A stretch of DNA of 64,000 bases from Lutibacter sp. (GCF_016342705.1 NZ_JAEINV010000005.1:177321-241320), one strand, 5' to 3'; positions 9,211 through 19,078 are shown, numbered from the stretch's first letter. Notes: generated by a model not told the origin, from the sequence alone. Translations and numbers: made by a program.

Positions 9211-10125
9211 ATGAAAAAATTAAGCATCATACTAGCATTATTAATTGCAACTATAAGTTGCAAAGGAAACGAAAATAAACCCGCAGATAGTTTAAGCGTA
9301 GAAACTACAAAAGAAGAGCAACAACAATTAAAACGTTACCAAGTGGAATCTGGAATCATAAAATACACTACAAAAATTTCAGGCAACGTTATGGGAAGCA
9401 CCATTACAGGAAGCGGCACAGAAGTAAGATATTTTAAAAATTGGGGAGCAATGGAACTTCATGAGCAAAACTCAACAACTAATACGCATGCCGTTATAAT
9501 GGGCAAAGTAATTAATGAAACAACCTCAGACCACCAAATGAGTAAATTAGATAATGGTAAAAGCTACATTGTTGATTTTAAAAACAAAACCATTAGTGAA
9601 ACCAATGATATGGCTATGGAAATGATAAAAAAAATGCATCCGAATGCAGATGCCGGTGAAGTTGGAAAATCTATGTTTGAAGGAATGGGTGGTAAACAAT
9701 TAGGCGAAGAATCATTTTTAGGTTACACCTGTGAAATTTGGGATTTAATGGGTATAAAACAATGGATTTATAAAGGTGTTATGCTGAAATCTGAAGCTAG
9801 TTTAATGGGAATTACTACTATTACAGAAGCTTCAAACGCAACGTTTAATACAAATGTACCAAGTGCTAGTTTTGAATTGCCAAATTATCCAATTAATAAA
9901 AACGAAAGTTTTGCGATTGACAATGGTAATGTAGATTTTGATATGAATGATATGGAAAACATTGATGCCGAAATAAATAAACTCAGCAAATTATCTTATG
10001 ACGAATGGAAAAAAATGGCTTTATCAGATAAAGAAGATGAGGAAATGCAAAATATGAGCGAAGAGGAATTACGTCAAACATATGATATGATTCAAAAAAT
10101 GGTAAAAATGAGGAAAGGGAATTAA
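9211..10125 (+). CDS. DUF4412-like lipoprotein
   Basis: This 304-residue protein has a lipobox signal peptide (ATISC, Cys17). The central region (about 50-220) is a beta-rich domain with ESGIIKYTT at its start and FLGYTCEIWDL in the middle. This pattern is typical of DUF4412-type exported proteins, which report on a material whose composition is unknown. The C-terminal 70 residues are acidic and Met-rich (MNDMENIDAE, DEEMQNMSEEEL) and probably helical. It is the last gene of the four-gene group, and a strong terminator follows 22 bp after the stop codon. Confidence 0.6.
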   Translation: MKKLSIILALLIATISCKGNENKPADSLSVETTKEEQQQLKRYQVESGIIKYTTKISGNVMGSTITGSGTEVRYFKNWGAMELHEQNSTTNTHAVIMGKVINETTSDHQMSKLDNGKSYIVDFKNKTISETNDMAMEMIKKMHPNADAGEVGKSMFEGMGGKQLGEESFLGYTCEIWDLMGIKQWIYKGVMLKSEASLMGITTITEASNATFNTNVPSASFELPNYPINKNESFAIDNGNVDFDMNDMENIDAEINKLSKLSYDEWKKMALSDKEDEEMQNMSEEELRQTYDMIQKMVKMRKGN

Positions 10126-10140
10126 TAAAAAGTGTTCAAA

Positions 10141-10174
10141 AAAAAAAGAGTGCAATTATTTGCACTCTTTTTTT
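10141..10174 (+). terminator. strong terminator of the OmpA/lipocalin gene group
   Basis: GAGTGCAA (10148-10155), a 4-base loop and TTGCACTC (10160-10167) form a perfect stem, preceded by an A-run and followed by seven T residues. The remaining gap to 10418 holds the nrdB promoter region; I see no NrdR-box pair in it. Confidence 0.85.
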
Positions 10175-10418
10175 AAAGGCACCTTTTTCTAATAACCTCA
10201 ACAAAACCAACTAGCGAGCAAATTTCAACATTTGTAATCTATTGAATTTCAGTTTTTAAGACTAATTAATCGTTTGTTTAAAAAATAAAAAAATGTTAAA
10301 AACTTACAGTCAATTGTGAATAAGTGCCCTTTTTTAGTGTCTGTTTTTTTTCAATCTTTGCTTTTATCGTTTCAACCGAAATTTTACGAATTACTAACTA
10401 AGAAAAAAGCCACAATTA

Positions 10419-11393
10419 ATGTCGTTTATTGAACCTATTTTACAAGAAAATAAAGATCGATTTGTAATTTTCCCAATTCAACACCAAGATATTTGGGAGT
10501 GGTACAAAAAACAAGAAGCAAGTATTTGGACAGCCGAAGAAATTGATTTGCATCAAGACGTAATTGATTGGGAAAAAAAATTATCTGATGATGAGCGTTA
10601 TTTTATAAAACACATTTTAGCTTTTTTTGCTGCTTCTGATGGAATTGTAAATGAAAATTTAGCTGAAAATTTTGTAAGTGAAGTTCAATATTCTGAAGCA
10701 AAATTCTTTTATGGTTTTCAAATAATGATGGAAAATATTCATTCTGAAGTGTATTCATTATTAATTGACACCTACGTTAAAAATGAAGTTGAAAAAAATG
10801 AATTATTTAAAGCTATTGAAGTTTTTCCAGCTATTAAATTAAAAGCCGATTGGGCGTTAAAATGGATTGATAGTCCAAGTTTTGCAGAACGATTAATTGC
10901 TTTTGCGGCAGTTGAAGGTATTTTCTTTTCAGGGAGTTTTTGTTCTATTTTTTGGCTGAAGAAAAGAGGTTTACTACCAGGTTTAACTTTTTCAAACGAA
11001 TTAATTTCTCGTGATGAAGGTTTACATTGCGATTTTGCGGTGCATTTACACAATCACCATATTGTAAATAAAGTTCCAAAAGAGCGTATTACCGAAATTA
11101 TTGTGGATGCGTTAAATATTGAAAGAAAATTCATAACAGAATCATTACCAGTAAGTTTAATTGGTATGAACGCTAAATTAATGACACAATACTTAGAGTT
11201 TGTAACTGACAGATTACTAATGGAATTTGGTTGTGATTCAGTTTACAATGTTTCAAATCCATTTGATTTTATGGAAATGATTTCATTAGAAGGAAAAACA
11301 AATTTCTTTGAAAAACGCGTTTCAGAATATCAAAAAGCTGGTGTAAAAAGCGGCACAGGAACAGGAAACATTAGCTTTGATGCTGATTTTTAA
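10419..11393 (+). CDS. nrdB: class Ia ribonucleotide reductase, beta subunit
   Basis: This 324-residue subunit carries the diiron-tyrosyl radical cofactor that starts ribonucleotide reduction in the alpha subunit. The iron ligands are visible: an Asp in the WTAEEIDL region, Glu and ExxH in [15 protein letters not shown], a Glu in VEGIFF, and ExxH in [10 protein letters not shown]. The radical tyrosine should be the Tyr at about residue 98 in FFYGFQ, as in eukaryotic R2 proteins. The C-terminal tail SFDADF matches the R2 peptide that docks on R1. The sequence is closer to the eukaryotic type than to E. coli NrdB, as is usual in Bacteroidota. It is followed by nrdA after 149 bp. Confidence 0.97.
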   Translation: MSFIEPILQENKDRFVIFPIQHQDIWEWYKKQEASIWTAEEIDLHQDVIDWEKKLSDDERYFIKHILAFFAASDGIVNENLAENFVSEVQYSEAKFFYGFQIMMENIHSEVYSLLIDTYVKNEVEKNELFKAIEVFPAIKLKADWALKWIDSPSFAERLIAFAAVEGIFFSGSFCSIFWLKKRGLLPGLTFSNELISRDEGLHCDFAVHLHNHHIVNKVPKERITEIIVDALNIERKFITESLPVSLIGMNAKLMTQYLEFVTDRLLMEFGCDSVYNVSNPFDFMEMISLEGKTNFFEKRVSEYQKAGVKSGTGTGNISFDADF

Positions 11394-11542
11394 ACCATGA
11401 AATATCTTTTGACTTTCTAAAAAAAATCCCTTTTTTGAATGTCAGATTTGAATAAAAAACTAACTAAAATAAGGAGATTGTTTTAAAGTATGCTATATGC
11501 CTTAAAATTTTAACCACATAAATAAAAAACCAATAACAGCTT

Positions 11543-13924
11543 ATGTTTGTAGTAAAAAGAGATGGAAGAAAAGAGCCAGTGATGTTCGACAAAATCACAG
11601 CTAGAGTGCGAAAAATGTGTTATGGTTTAAATAAACTCGTAGATCCAGTAAAAGTAGCTATGCGAGTTATTGAAGGTTTGTATGACGGCGTAACTACTTC
11701 AGAATTAGATAATTTAGCTGCTGAAACTGCCGCTACTATGACGGTTCAACATCCAGATTATGCAAAACTTGCAGCTAGAATTGCAGTTTCTAACTTACAT
11801 AAAAATACCAAAAAAACGTTTTCTGAGGTAATGACGGATTTATACAATTATGTAAATCCACGAACTGGAAAAAAAGCGCCACTTTTATCTGATGAAGCCT
11901 ATAAAGTAATTATGGAAAATGCAGAAAAACTAGATTCAACCATTATTTACAACAGAGATTTTGGGTATGATTATTTTGGTTTTAAAACATTAGAACGTTC
12001 CTACTTACTAAAACTTAATGGCGAAATAGTAGAACGACCACAACATATGTTAATGCGTGTTTCTGTTGGAATTCATATGGAAGATATAGACGAGGCCATT
12101 GAAACCTATGAGTTAATGTCTAAAAAAATATTTACACACGCTACGCCAACATTATTTAATTCTGGAACACCAAAACCACAAATGTCATCGTGCTTCTTAT
12201 TACAAATTCAAGATGATAGTATTGATGGAATTTATGATACACTAAAACAAACTGCAAAAATATCTCAATCTGCTGGAGGAATTGGGTTGTCAATACATAA
12301 TGTGCGCGCAACAGGTTCATATATTAGAGGAACCAATGGAACTTCCAACGGAATTGTTCCTATGTTAAAAGTGTATAATGATACAGCGCGTTATGTAGAT
12401 CAAGGTGGTGGAAAACGTAAAGGTTCTTTTGCAATTTATATGGAGCCTTGGCATGCAGATGTTTTCAATTTTTTAGATTTACGTAAAAATACAGGTGCTG
12501 AAGAAATGCGTGCACGTGATTTATTTTACGCTATGTGGATTCCAGATTTATTTATGAAACGCGTGGAAGAAAATGGTGATTGGACTTTGATGTGCCCAAA
12601 CGAATGTCCGCATTTATTTGATACGTATGGAGATGAGTTTGAAAAACTATATACTGGCTACGAAAAAGTTGGAAAAGGACGAAAAACAATAAAAGCACGC
12701 GAACTTTGGGAGAAAATTTTAGAAGCTCAAATTGAAACTGGAAATCCTTATATGTTGTATAAAGATGCAGCAAATAGGAAATCTAATCAAAAGAATTTAG
12801 GAACCATTCGTTCTTCAAATTTATGTACAGAAATTATGGAATATACAGCAAAAGATGAAGTTGCTGTATGTAATTTAGCCTCAATTGCAATTCCAATGTT
12901 TATTGAAGAAGATGCTAATGGCGTTAAATTTTTCAACCATAAAAAACTATTTACAGTCACTAAAAAAATCACAAAAAACTTAGATACTGTTATTGACAGA
13001 AATTACTATCCTGTAAAAGAAGCTGAAAATTCAAATTTCCGTCATCGTCCAATTGGTTTAGGAATTCAAGGATTGGCAGATGCGTTTATTCTGTTGCGTA
13101 TGCCTTTTACAAGCGATGAAGCTAAAAAATTGAATGAAGAAATTTTTGAAACCATTTATTTTGCAGCTGTTACATCATCCATGGAAATTGCAAAAGTTAA
13201 GGAGCCATATTCTACTTTTAAAGGATCACCAATGTCGCTTGGGGAATTTCAATTTAATATGTGGGGAGTTTCTGAAGATGATTTAAGTGGACGTTGGGAT
13301 TGGAAAGCATTGCGTAAAAAAGTGATGAAAAACGGTGTTAGAAATTCGCTTTTAGTTGCGCCAATGCCAACTGCATCAACATCACAAATATTAGGAAATA
13401 ACGAGGCTTTTGAACCGTATACTTCAAATATTTATACGCGAAGAGTTTTAAGTGGTGAGTTTATTGTGGTAAACAAGCATCTTTTAGAAGATTTGGTAGA
13501 TTTAGGTTTGTGGAATAATGAAATGAAAGAAAGCATAATGCGCGCCAATGGTTCTATTCAACATATTGATGTGATTCCTCAAGAATTGAAAGATTTGTAT
13601 AAAACAGTTTGGGAAATGAGTATGAAAGATATTATTGACATGTCTCGCCAAAGAGGTTATTTTATCGATCAATCCCAGTCGTTGAACTTATTTATGCAAG
13701 ATGCTAACTTTTCTAAATTAACATCTATGCACTTTTACGCTTGGAAAAGTGGATTAAAAACAGGAATGTATTATTTACGCACAAAAAGTGCCGTAAATGC
13801 CATTCAGTTTACTGTATCAAAAGAAAAGAAAGTAGAAGAAACACCTTTAACTCCAGAAGAGTTAAAAGCAATGCTAATAGCCTCACAAAACAATCCTGAT
13901 GATTGTGAAATGTGTGGCTCATAA
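11543..13924 (+). CDS. nrdA: class Ia ribonucleotide reductase, alpha subunit
   Basis: This 793-residue catalytic subunit converts ribonucleoside diphosphates to deoxyribonucleotides. An ATP-cone allosteric domain occupies residues 1-90 ([16 protein letters not shown]). Active-site residues are visible: Cys217 in SSCFLL, and Asn426, Cys428 and Glu430 in NLCTEIME. The C-terminal redox pair Cys788/Cys791 (CEMC) re-reduces the active site. The ATP cone implies dATP feedback inhibition. It shares a direction with nrdB and a bidirectional terminator follows. The 149-bp spacer leaves open whether nrdA has its own promoter. Confidence 0.97.
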   Translation: MFVVKRDGRKEPVMFDKITARVRKMCYGLNKLVDPVKVAMRVIEGLYDGVTTSELDNLAAETAATMTVQHPDYAKLAARIAVSNLHKNTKKTFSEVMTDLYNYVNPRTGKKAPLLSDEAYKVIMENAEKLDSTIIYNRDFGYDYFGFKTLERSYLLKLNGEIVERPQHMLMRVSVGIHMEDIDEAIETYELMSKKIFTHATPTLFNSGTPKPQMSSCFLLQIQDDSIDGIYDTLKQTAKISQSAGGIGLSIHNVRATGSYIRGTNGTSNGIVPMLKVYNDTARYVDQGGGKRKGSFAIYMEPWHADVFNFLDLRKNTGAEEMRARDLFYAMWIPDLFMKRVEENGDWTLMCPNECPHLFDTYGDEFEKLYTGYEKVGKGRKTIKARELWEKILEAQIETGNPYMLYKDAANRKSNQKNLGTIRSSNLCTEIMEYTAKDEVAVCNLASIAIPMFIEEDANGVKFFNHKKLFTVTKKITKNLDTVIDRNYYPVKEAENSNFRHRPIGLGIQGLADAFILLRMPFTSDEAKKLNEEIFETIYFAAVTSSMEIAKVKEPYSTFKGSPMSLGEFQFNMWGVSEDDLSGRWDWKALRKKVMKNGVRNSLLVAPMPTASTSQILGNNEAFEPYTSNIYTRRVLSGEFIVVNKHLLEDLVDLGLWNNEMKESIMRANGSIQHIDVIPQELKDLYKTVWEMSMKDIIDMSRQRGYFIDQSQSLNLFMQDANFSKLTSMHFYAWKSGLKTGMYYLRTKSAVNAIQFTVSKEKKVEETPLTPEELKAMLIASQNNPDDCEMCGS

Positions 13925-13952
13925 AGTTCTATAATTTTTTGCCCAAAGACTA

Positions 13953-13988
13953 AAAAACCCTTATCATTTAATTTTGATAAGGGTTTTT
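13953..13988. terminator. bidirectional terminator between nrdA and the PiT gene
   Basis: CCCTTATCA (13958-13966) pairs with TGATAAGGG (13975-13983). The stem is flanked by an A-run and a T-run, so it works for nrdA on + and for the PiT gene on -. Confidence 0.85.
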
Positions 13989-14012
13989 GAATAAATAAGA
14001 ATACTAAAAAAT

Positions 14013-16280
14013 CTATTTTTTCTTGTTTTTGGTTGCATACAATTCTAACAAGCTCATTGTAGCTTTAATTAAATCTTCAGTTTCTAACAAAATACTAAAG
14101 TAAAGCGTTGTGTTTTTAGGACTAGATTCAGTTGTTCTAGTTCTTTCTACTTGCTTTTGGGCACATTTTGAAACATCTAGCAACAATTCCTTTTTCTCTT
14201 CAATAATTGCTCCAATTTTATTAAAAGAACGTGTTTCAAAAATATCTTTCATTTTTCCAAATAAGTGATTTAATTTGGTGCTAATTTCTTTTAGTTCTTT
14301 TGCCTGATTTACCTTTAATCCTTGATGGTTGTTGTGAATATGTTTATGACTTACTTTTGAAATAAATCCTACGGACTGTGCAATATCTTGCAAATCACCA
14401 ATAACATCAATATAAAAAGTACTTGCACTTACAGATGACTCATCTAAATTTTTAATAAAGTAGAAAATATTATTTTGTAAATCTTCAATCTCAGACTCTA
14501 ATTTCCCAACAGTATTTTTTGCTTTTTTAAGTGTTGGTAATTCTTGCTTAATTAATCCGTTTATAGTGTTTTCTTGAATTTTACTAACACGTTTTAATAC
14601 TTTAGCAATATTATCTGCGCTTTCCTCTATAACACCTTGTACCGATTTACTTTCGGCTCTGTTTAAACTATCTTCAGCTTTTATTTCTTTAGATTTTTTA
14701 AGATGACTTAATGAGTTTCTAATTAATAGTGCAACGGCAATTAATAATAAAATTGCAATCATTGTAGCTCCACCTAAATAAATTAAATAGGCAGCTACAC
14801 CTGATGCTATAAAAGCACTTATTGCAGTAAAAAACCATCCGCCAATAACGTTTAAAACACCGGCAACTCTATAAACAGCGCTTTCACTTCCCCAAGCTCT
14901 ATCTGCTAAAGATGAACCCATAGCAACCATAAACGTTACGTATGTTGTAGATAATGGTAATTTATAGGAAGTTGCAATTGAAATTAATACACCCGCTACC
15001 ATTAAGTTTACAGCAGCACGTACTAAATCAAATGCAGGTAATTCGTGTTTTTTACCTTGTGCTAATTTAATCACTGGCTTTTCAAATTGTTTGTCTATTT
15101 TTTCTTGAATTGTATTTGGAACAACGGCAGTAAAATATTTTGAAATTAAAATAGAGCCACGAACTAAAACTCTTGATAAAAAATTAGGCTCAAAACGTTC
15201 TTTGGTTTCACCTTGGCTCGCCAAGTCTAACGAAGTTTTTACAACTGATTTTGCTTTGGATGAAAACCATAATGTTATTACCATAACCATTCCAGCAATA
15301 AATAATAAAATAGTTGGTGTTGGAACTTTTTCTGCTAAAATTGTCATTGTAAACTCCGTTGCTGGCACTCCAGAAACTACCCAAGCTTCATAAGATTGCC
15401 AAGCTGCAATTGGTACCCCAATAAAATTCACCAAATCGTTTCCTGCAAATGCTAATGCTAATGCAAACGTTCCAACAATTATTATTATTTTGTAAATATT
15501 TGTTTTAAAAAATGTAATTAAAATATATGCTAAAGCTGACCAAAAAAATAAGTTGGCTGCAACAATTGCAAAAACGTAATGCTCTAAAAAGTCCTTAATT
15601 GTTTCACCACCAATAAAATCGAAACTTTGTTTTGCATAGCTTGTTCCTCCAATTCCTTTCATTAAGATAAAATACATAATTGAAGTTAAAGCAATTCCAC
15701 CAAATAAAGCGCCCACCCAATTAGCTTTTCTCTCAAAGTTAAATGATAATAATAAACGCGATAAATATTGAACTAAGGCACCTACGGAAAATGCTACAAC
15801 TACGGAGAGCAGAATTCCAAAAATAATTTGAGTAGCTTTTTCTGTATTTATATAATTTACAACATCTGCAAAATTGCCAGTATCAGCACCAATTTTAATT
15901 AGGGCAACAGCAACAGCAGCTCCCAATAATTCAAATACTATTGATACCGTTGTTGAAGTTGGCATACCAAGGGTATTAAAAAAATCTAGCAACAAAATAT
16001 CTGTAATCATTACTGCCATAAAAATGACCATAATATCACTAAACATAAACATTCCAGGATTAAAAATACCTTTTCTTGCAACCTCCATCATACCACTTGA
16101 GAAAATTGCACCGCAAGCAATACCTATGCTGGCAACAATCATAATTGTTTTAAATGATACAGCTTTTGAACCTATCGCTGAGTTTAGAAAATTCACGGCA
16201 TCATTACTTACACCAACCACCAAATCGGCGATGGCTAAAATTCCTAATGCAACAATCATTAATAAGTATAAGTTATCCAT
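14013..16280 (-). CDS. PiT family inorganic phosphate transporter with C-terminal PhoU-like domain (copy 1)
   Basis: This 755-residue protein is a low-affinity ion-coupled phosphate transporter. The two PiT signature repeats are visible: GVSNDAVNFLNSAIG near the N-terminus and FAGNDLVNFIGVP at about 275-290. About twelve hydrophobic segments extend to residue 540. The final 210 residues are cytoplasmic, helical and charged (KSVQGVIEESADNIAKVLKR). They resemble a PhoU-like helical domain, which ordinary PiT proteins of about 500 residues lack. It is a close paralogue of the next gene. Unlike that copy, its upstream region shows only an ordinary AT-rich promoter with a TATTTTTA element at 16309-16316 and no PHO-box repeats, so it may be the constitutive copy. 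Confidence 0.93.
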   Translation of the reverse strand: MDNLYLLMIVALGILAIADLVVGVSNDAVNFLNSAIGSKAVSFKTIMIVASIGIACGAIFSSGMMEVARKGIFNPGMFMFSDIMVIFMAVMITDILLLDFFNTLGMPTSTTVSIVFELLGAAVAVALIKIGADTGNFADVVNYINTEKATQIIFGILLSVVVAFSVGALVQYLSRLLLSFNFERKANWVGALFGGIALTSIMYFILMKGIGGTSYAKQSFDFIGGETIKDFLEHYVFAIVAANLFFWSALAYILITFFKTNIYKIIIIVGTFALALAFAGNDLVNFIGVPIAAWQSYEAWVVSGVPATEFTMTILAEKVPTPTILLFIAGMVMVITLWFSSKAKSVVKTSLDLASQGETKERFEPNFLSRVLVRGSILISKYFTAVVPNTIQEKIDKQFEKPVIKLAQGKKHELPAFDLVRAAVNLMVAGVLISIATSYKLPLSTTYVTFMVAMGSSLADRAWGSESAVYRVAGVLNVIGGWFFTAISAFIASGVAAYLIYLGGATMIAILLLIAVALLIRNSLSHLKKSKEIKAEDSLNRAESKSVQGVIEESADNIAKVLKRVSKIQENTINGLIKQELPTLKKAKNTVGKLESEIEDLQNNIFYFIKNLDESSVSASTFYIDVIGDLQDIAQSVGFISKVSHKHIHNNHQGLKVNQAKELKEISTKLNHLFGKMKDIFETRSFNKIGAIIEEKKELLLDVSKCAQKQVERTRTTESSPKNTTLYFSILLETEDLIKATMSLLELYATKNKKK

Positions 16281-16390
16281 ATTTTTAAGTTGATTTTAAT
16301 CAATCTGGTAAAAATACTAAGTTATTTTTTTTTATGCTATTATTACTTTGTTTTTATTGATTTTTATACGGAATATATTAACAAAAAAAA

Positions 16391-16413
16391 GGATTTAGTT
16401 ATTAGCTAAATCC
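16391..16413 (-). terminator. terminator of PiT copy 2
   Basis: GGATTTAG and CTAAATCC form an 8-bp stem with an A-run (16383-16390) on the left that becomes the U-tract on the - strand. A T-run on the right makes it potentially bidirectional. Confidence 0.8.
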
Positions 16414-16428
16414 TTTTTTAATTTTCTG

Positions 16429-18684
16429 TTATACTTTTGTATACAATTCCAGCAAATTAATTTTTGCCTTTAATAAATCTTCAAATTCAAGTAAAATACT
16501 AAAATACAAAGTAGTGTTTTTTGGACTAGATTCTGTAGTTCTGGTTCTTTCTACTTGTTTTTGTGTATACTCTCCAACTTCAGCCAATAAGTTTTCTAAT
16601 TCTTCTATTAAATAAGGAATTTGATTTAATGAGTTAGATTCAAATACTGTGCGTGTTTTTGAAAACATTTCATTTAATTTTAATTCAATTTCCTTTAACT
16701 CATTTGCCTGATTTTCTTTTAAAGCTTTATGATTATTATGAATATGTTTGTAACTTATTTTTGAAATAAACCCAATAGACTGCGCAATATCTTGTAAGTT
16801 TTTAATAACATCAATATAAAAAGCACTTGCACTTACCGATGATTCGTGAAGATTTTTAATGAAATAAAATATATTATTTTGAAGATCTTCAATTTCAGTT
16901 TCTAATTTACCAACATCATTTTTAGCCTTTTTCAGCTTCTTTAAATCTTCTTTTACCAAGCCTTCAATAGCAGCACTTTGAATTTTATCAACACGTTTTA
17001 ATACTTTGGATATATTATTAGCGGTTTCTTCAATAACTCCTTGAACTGAATCACTTTCAGCATTATTTAAACTGTCTTCAGCCTTAACTTCTTTAGATTT
17101 TTTTAGGTAGCTTAAAGAGTTTCTTATAATAATTAAAATAGCAAATAATAATAAAAAGCCTATCATTATTGCACCACCAATATGTATTAAGTAGGCAACT
17201 GTTGCTGCGGCTACAAAAGCAATTATAGCCGTAAAAAACCAACCGCCAATAACGTTCATAACTCCGGCAACTCTATAAACGGCACTTTCGCTTCCCCAAG
17301 CTCTGTCTGATAAAGACGAACCCATTGCAACCATAAACGTTACATAGGTTGTAGATAAAGGTAATTTGTACGAAGTAGCAATTGAAATTAATATTCCGGC
17401 TACCATTAAATTTACGGCAGCACGAACCAAATCGAACGCTGGTAAATCTGCATTCTTAGCATGTTCTAGTTGAATTACAGGTTTTTCAAACTGTTTTTCA
17501 ATTTTATATTGAATTGATTTTGGTGTTTTTGCTTCAAAATAAAAACTAATTGCTTTAGAACTTCTTACCAAGATTCTTGAAAGAAAGTTAGGTTCAAAAC
17601 GTTCTTTTGAACTTCCTTCTCTGGATAAGTTGATTTCTGTTTGTGCAACGTATTTTGCTTTTTTTGAAAACCATAACGTTAAAACCATTACAATTCCAGA
17701 TATAAACAGCAATAATGTTGGCGTAGGAACTTTGTCTGCTAAAAACGACATTCCAAATTCTGCCGCAGGAACTCCTGATACAACCCAGGCTTGATAAGAT
17801 TGCCACGCTGCAATTGGCACTCCAATAAAATTCACTAAATCGTTCCCTGCAAAAGCCAATGCCAATGCAAATGTTCCAACAATTATAACTATTTTATAGA
17901 TGTTAACTTTTAAAAATTTAATAACAACAAAAGATAATACCGACCAAAATGCTAGGTTAATGGCTATAATTGGCACTGCATGTATTTCTAAAAATTCTTT
18001 AATTGTTTTTCCTTCGGTAATAGCAAAACTAGCTTTTGCAATTCCTGTTCCTCCAATTCCTTTTAAAAGAATAAAATACACCATGGATGTTAAAGCAATA
18101 CCGCCAAATAATGCACCAACCCAAGCGGCTTTTTTATCATAATTAAAAGATAATAATAATCGTGCAATATACTGTACAATTGCTCCAACTGTAAACGAAA
18201 TAATTACAGACAATAAAATTCCAGTAATAATTTCAGTGGCTTGTGAGGTGTTTATATAATTAACAACTTCAGAAAAACCTCCACCATCAGCATAAATTTT
18301 AACTAAAGCAATGGCAACGGCTGCACCCAATAATTCAAAAACAATAGAAACTGTTGTTGAAGTTGGCATGCCAATAGTATTAAAGAAATCTAGTAATAAA
18401 ATATCCGTAATCATTACCGCCATAAAAATGACCATAATATCAGCAAACATAAACATGTCTGGGTTAAAAATACCTTTCCGTGCAACTTCCATCATTCCAC
18501 TTGAAAAAATAGCTCCTAAGGCAATTCCAATACTGGCAACAATCATAATTGTTTTTATTGAAACTGCTTTAGACCCAACTGCAGAGTTTAAAAAGTTAAC
18601 AGCATCGTTACTAACTCCTACAACTAAATCTGCAATAGCTAAAACTGCAAGCGCAATAATCATTAATAAGTAAATATTATCCAT
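16429..18684 (-). CDS. PiT family inorganic phosphate transporter with PhoU-like domain (copy 2, PHO-box regulated)
   Basis: This 751-residue paralogue of copy 1 arose by tandem duplication; most residues agree by eye throughout both halves. The PiT signatures GVSNDAVNFLNSAVG and FAGNDLVNFIGVP are intact, as is the cytosolic C-terminal helical domain (about 540-751). It differs in regulation: its promoter carries a three-repeat PHO-box at 18791-18819, and its 5' leader folds into a hairpin at 18706-18749. I infer that this copy is induced in phosphate starvation and works beside the Pst system, while copy 1 serves general uptake. The C-terminal domain could sense or gate transport as PhoU does for Pst. 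Confidence 0.93.
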   Translation of the reverse strand: MDNIYLLMIIALAVLAIADLVVGVSNDAVNFLNSAVGSKAVSIKTIMIVASIGIALGAIFSSGMMEVARKGIFNPDMFMFADIMVIFMAVMITDILLLDFFNTIGMPTSTTVSIVFELLGAAVAIALVKIYADGGGFSEVVNYINTSQATEIITGILLSVIISFTVGAIVQYIARLLLSFNYDKKAAWVGALFGGIALTSMVYFILLKGIGGTGIAKASFAITEGKTIKEFLEIHAVPIIAINLAFWSVLSFVVIKFLKVNIYKIVIIVGTFALALAFAGNDLVNFIGVPIAAWQSYQAWVVSGVPAAEFGMSFLADKVPTPTLLLFISGIVMVLTLWFSKKAKYVAQTEINLSREGSSKERFEPNFLSRILVRSSKAISFYFEAKTPKSIQYKIEKQFEKPVIQLEHAKNADLPAFDLVRAAVNLMVAGILISIATSYKLPLSTTYVTFMVAMGSSLSDRAWGSESAVYRVAGVMNVIGGWFFTAIIAFVAAATVAYLIHIGGAIMIGFLLLFAILIIIRNSLSYLKKSKEVKAEDSLNNAESDSVQGVIEETANNISKVLKRVDKIQSAAIEGLVKEDLKKLKKAKNDVGKLETEIEDLQNNIFYFIKNLHESSVSASAFYIDVIKNLQDIAQSIGFISKISYKHIHNNHKALKENQANELKEIELKLNEMFSKTRTVFESNSLNQIPYLIEELENLLAEVGEYTQKQVERTRTTESSPKNTTLYFSILLEFEDLLKAKINLLELYTKV

Positions 18685-18705
18685 AAATTAATTTTAATTT
18701 TTTAG

Positions 18706-18749
18706 TGAGATAGCTGTGTTTTATACTTTATTTACAGCTTGTTATCTCA
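18706..18749 (-). promoter_or_regulatory. hairpin in the PiT copy 2 mRNA leader
   Basis: TGAGAT (18706-18711) plus AGCTGT (18712-18717) pair with ACAGCT (18734-18739) plus ATCTCA (18744-18749). This gives a 12-bp stem interrupted by a 4-base bulge. It lies about 20 bp before the start codon within the predicted leader. Confidence 0.5.
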
Positions 18750-18773
18750 TTTTTTTATTAGTTTTTGTCAGTG

Positions 18774-18819
18774 CAAAGAACTTACTCTAATGTTAACTTA
18801 ACGTTAACATTATGTTATT
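18774..18819 (-). promoter_or_regulatory. PHO-box promoter of PiT copy 2
   Basis: On the - strand the 7-mers AATAACA (18819-18813), GTTAACG (18808-18802) and GTTAACA (18797-18791) repeat every 11 bp with AT-rich 4-bp spacers. The last repeat ends 13 bp before TTTG (18777-18774) of the -7 element. The same geometry occurs at 25107-25152, 26357-26402 and 26553-26609. The 11-bp direct-repeat layout is that of known PhoB/PhoP boxes. Confidence 0.75.
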
Positions 18820-18833
18820 TTATGCTACGAAAT

Positions 18834-18863
18834 AAAAAAAGGCTACCAAAGAAATTGGTAGCC
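18834..18863 (-). terminator. orphan - strand terminator
   Basis: GGCTACCAA (18841-18849), loop agaaa, and TTGGTAGCC (18855-18863) form a perfect 9-bp stem. On the - strand it is followed by seven U residues. No - strand gene lies upstream of it before the divergent + gene at 19079, so it probably ends a small RNA or short peptide transcript. The rest of the 394-bp gap holds the PHO-box promoter and AT-rich sequence. Confidence 0.8.
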
Positions 18864-19078
18864 CTAGCATTTCAAAATCTTGTTGACAAAAACTAATAGA
18901 ATTTATGAAATGAAATGATTATTATAAATAATAATTCTAGCGTAAAAATCTAAAATTAAATTTCATTTTATGTGAAGTAAATATTAAGTAATTATTAAAA
19001 TTCATTTAAGAAATGGCTGTTTAAACCTTTTATTTTTTAATTTAAAAATGTATGTTTACTTATCCCTTATGAGAAAAT

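Noticed and set aside
10175..10418. Search for NrdR boxes before nrdB.
   Set aside because: No paired 16-bp palindromes of the NrdR type were found by eye.
15874..16293. Open frame of 139 codons on the + strand opposite PiT copy 1, and a similar one at 18311-18673 opposite copy 2.
   Set aside because: Both mirror the same conserved transporter segment on the other strand, so their similarity reflects the duplicated genes, not coding.
16281..16390. Possible PHO box upstream of PiT copy 1.
   Set aside because: No 11-bp repeat of a YTTAAC-type element is visible on the - strand; only an ordinary TATTTTTA element.
18983..19011. Three 7-mers ATTAAGT, ATTAAAA and TTTAAGA at an 11-bp period upstream of the Na/Pi symporter gene, resembling a PHO box.
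   Set aside because: They match the other sites poorly and no TTTG lies 13 bp after the last repeat. The region is so AT-rich that the pattern is easily coincidental.
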